64,000 bases of DNA from contig CANLWK010000005.1 of assembly GCA_947494805.1 (NCBI GenBank), positions 124,001 through 188,000 on the forward strand, in the 5' to 3' direction. Below, piece after piece: positions 63,053 to 64,000 of this stretch. The stretch comes from an uncultured Croceitalea sp. (GTDB lineage Bacteria; Bacteroidota; Bacteroidia; Flavobacteriales; Flavobacteriaceae). Under the pieces are notes generated by a model. It worked only from the letters and a program-made list of their open reading frames with translations. It was not told where the DNA came from and did not search any database. A program made the translations under genes and the position numbers. Numbering within the stretch: the stretch's first letter is position 1; each line of letters begins with the position of its first letter.

Positions 63053-63418
63053 CTAATGTTCACGATGCACCTTGTCCATGCGAAATGCTGGAGTGCAAAT
63101 AGCGATGTACTCACAAACCTCTTTAAACGGATTCGAATACTGAACTCTGGTATTGCGCAGAATCTTTATGGATTCACCGGCTTTTAGTACGACTTTCTCG
63201 CCCTCAATGATGAATTGTTTTTTTCCTCTGACCACTAGTGTGAACTCATCAAATTCGGGAGTTTGGAAGGGTTCCCTCCAACCTGGAGGAGCCTTCATAT
63301 GGGCAATGCTTATATCAGGATTGCCATCGGTTGCCATACCAAAATGCTCGCCAATATACTTACCGTCGTCCGTAGGCACCACAAATGGCGTTTTTTGAAG
63401 GGTATATTTTTTACTCAA
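63053..63418 (-). CDS. Cupin-domain protein
   Basis: A 121-residue single-domain cupin. Motif 1 corresponds to PPGWREPFQTPEFDEFTLVVRG and motif 2 to AGESIKILRNTRVQYSNPF. The expected metal His residues are partly replaced (Phe/Glu in the first motif), so metal binding is doubtful. It may bind a small ligand or be a non-catalytic isomerase-like cupin. It ends 77 bp after the DUF1579-like gene start on the same strand, and both may share an mRNA. Confidence 0.85.
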   Translation of the reverse strand: MSKKYTLQKTPFVVPTDDGKYIGEHFGMATDGNPDISIAHMKAPPGWREPFQTPEFDEFTLVVRGKKQFIIEGEKVVLKAGESIKILRNTRVQYSNPFKEVCEYIAICTPAFRMDKVHREH

Positions 63419-63467
63419 GTCAAGAACATAACATATTGGTTGAACATATAATTTTACTAACTACTTA

Positions 63468-64000
63468 TCAATCCCACCCTAACATCAAATACTTGATTTT
63501 GGCCGCATCAGGAATTTGTACCGCTTCAATTTTGCCAGTAGTATACCTGAGGTTTGAAGGCAGTTCTGATTTATCAATGGTAAAATACAGATTGCTCCCC
63601 TTTGGAAAAACAACAATGCTGTTCAGTGTGGTCACCACCTTTTTAAAATTATAGGCTTCCTGAATATCTTTAAAGGTACTATTGAGCGATATCCCTTTTT
63701 CTGATTGATATCTATTATCGAGTACTTGAATATTTTCAAACGTTTGTACACTGTCCCTGTTGGGAGTCAATAAGAGCAAGGGTTGTCCGCCTTTCTCAAA
63801 GATTTGAATCTTTTTGGTCGATGCGCCAATTTTTGAATTCATGGTATCCCGCACAATCGAATCGTAGTTGAAAATGGTTTCTAAGTCAGCTACCGGGGTG
63901 GTTTTCTGTAATGCCCCGACACTGTTTTCGGTAATCAAAAAAGTGGAGTCTTTCTCGGTGCAAGCACTAAAAAGCACCAAAAAGCAAATAGTACTATTTA
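63468..64000 (-). CDS. Lipoprotein, start beyond the window (partial)
   Basis: The frame is open to the right edge and reads NSTICFLVLFSACTEKDSTF there, a type II signal peptide with lipobox Cys. The true start is therefore just outside the window. The mature part has about 165 residues and is mainly beta, with FNYDSIVRDTMNSKIGAS and LNSTFKDIQEAYNFKKVVTT. It ends YLMLGWD. No family recognised with confidence. A TTG at 63980 would drop most of the signal peptide and is rejected. Confidence 0.7.
   Translation of the reverse strand, partial: NSTICFLVLFSACTEKDSTFLITENSVGALQKTTPVADLETIFNYDSIVRDTMNSKIGASTKKIQIFEKGGQPLLLLTPNRDSVQTFENIQVLDNRYQSEKGISLNSTFKDIQEAYNFKKVVTTLNSIVVFPKGSNLYFTIDKSELPSNLRYTTGKIEAVQIPDAAKIKYLMLGWD

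Overview
The window looks like chromosomal DNA of a marine member of the Flavobacteriaceae (Bacteroidota). The evidence is the ribosomal alpha operon followed by carA, eno and gltA, a FecI/FecR/TonB receptor cluster, a CtlX/DDAH-type amidinohydrolase pair, a proteorhodopsin divergent from blh, promoters of the TTG-N19/20-TAnnTTTR type, and the near absence of Shine-Dalgarno sequences. The genus cannot be read from the sequence alone.

Positions 1-33.9 kb are mostly core genome. They hold rpsK-rpsD-rpoA-rplQ, carA, eno, a starch/glycogen-synthase-like glycosyltransferase, gltA, two guanidino-group hydrolases, a serine hydrolase with a LytTR regulator, an outer-membrane-associated protein, a frameshifted SDR oxidoreductase, argS, an MtfA-like peptidase, a green-type proton-pumping proteorhodopsin (DTE triad) with its retinal-forming dioxygenase Blh, an ECF sigma/anti-sigma/TonB-receptor cell-surface signalling set facing a repeat-built acidic lipoprotein, ffh, folD, an M13 peptidase, a 42-residue lipoprotein, an esterase and a DUF2306 membrane protein.

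Positions 33.9-51.8 kb are different. This part is AT-richer, every gene is on the + strand, and most units are one gene followed by a spacer of about 90-370 bp. The spacers share a palindromic architecture. The 5' end resembles TAACAACGnnGTGTATAA, often supplying the stop codon of the preceding gene. A hairpin that differs between spacers lies in the middle. The 3' end resembles CAT-N5-8-RACCGTTG, just before the next gene. Two spacers (35658-35851 and 43269-43460) are near-copies, and another non-coding segment occurs twice, 1081 bp apart. I read this as an array of single-gene cassettes, analogous to but not matching classical integron attC cassettes. No integrase or transposase is in the window. 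The cargo is typical accessory material: a DHFR-like reductase, a Crp/Fnr regulator, alpha/beta hydrolases, membrane-anchored AraC regulators, an S41 peptidase, MepB, a TetR regulator plus an extra FabF with duplicated operators, unknown proteins, and decayed genes (an NTF2-like remnant and a PEP-mutase-family gene with an amber stop).

Positions 50.6-59 kb carry Ada, an AraC-GyrI regulator, a class A (A2-like) beta-lactamase, a third membrane AraC regulator, a Tat-type epimerase, a PEBP protein, small membrane proteins and a leucine-rich-repeat protein. Positions 60.4-64 kb return to mixed strands, with a VOC protein, an alpha/beta hydrolase divergent from an HxlR regulator over a palindromic operator, a secreted DUF1579-like protein, a cupin and a lipoprotein cut by the window edge.
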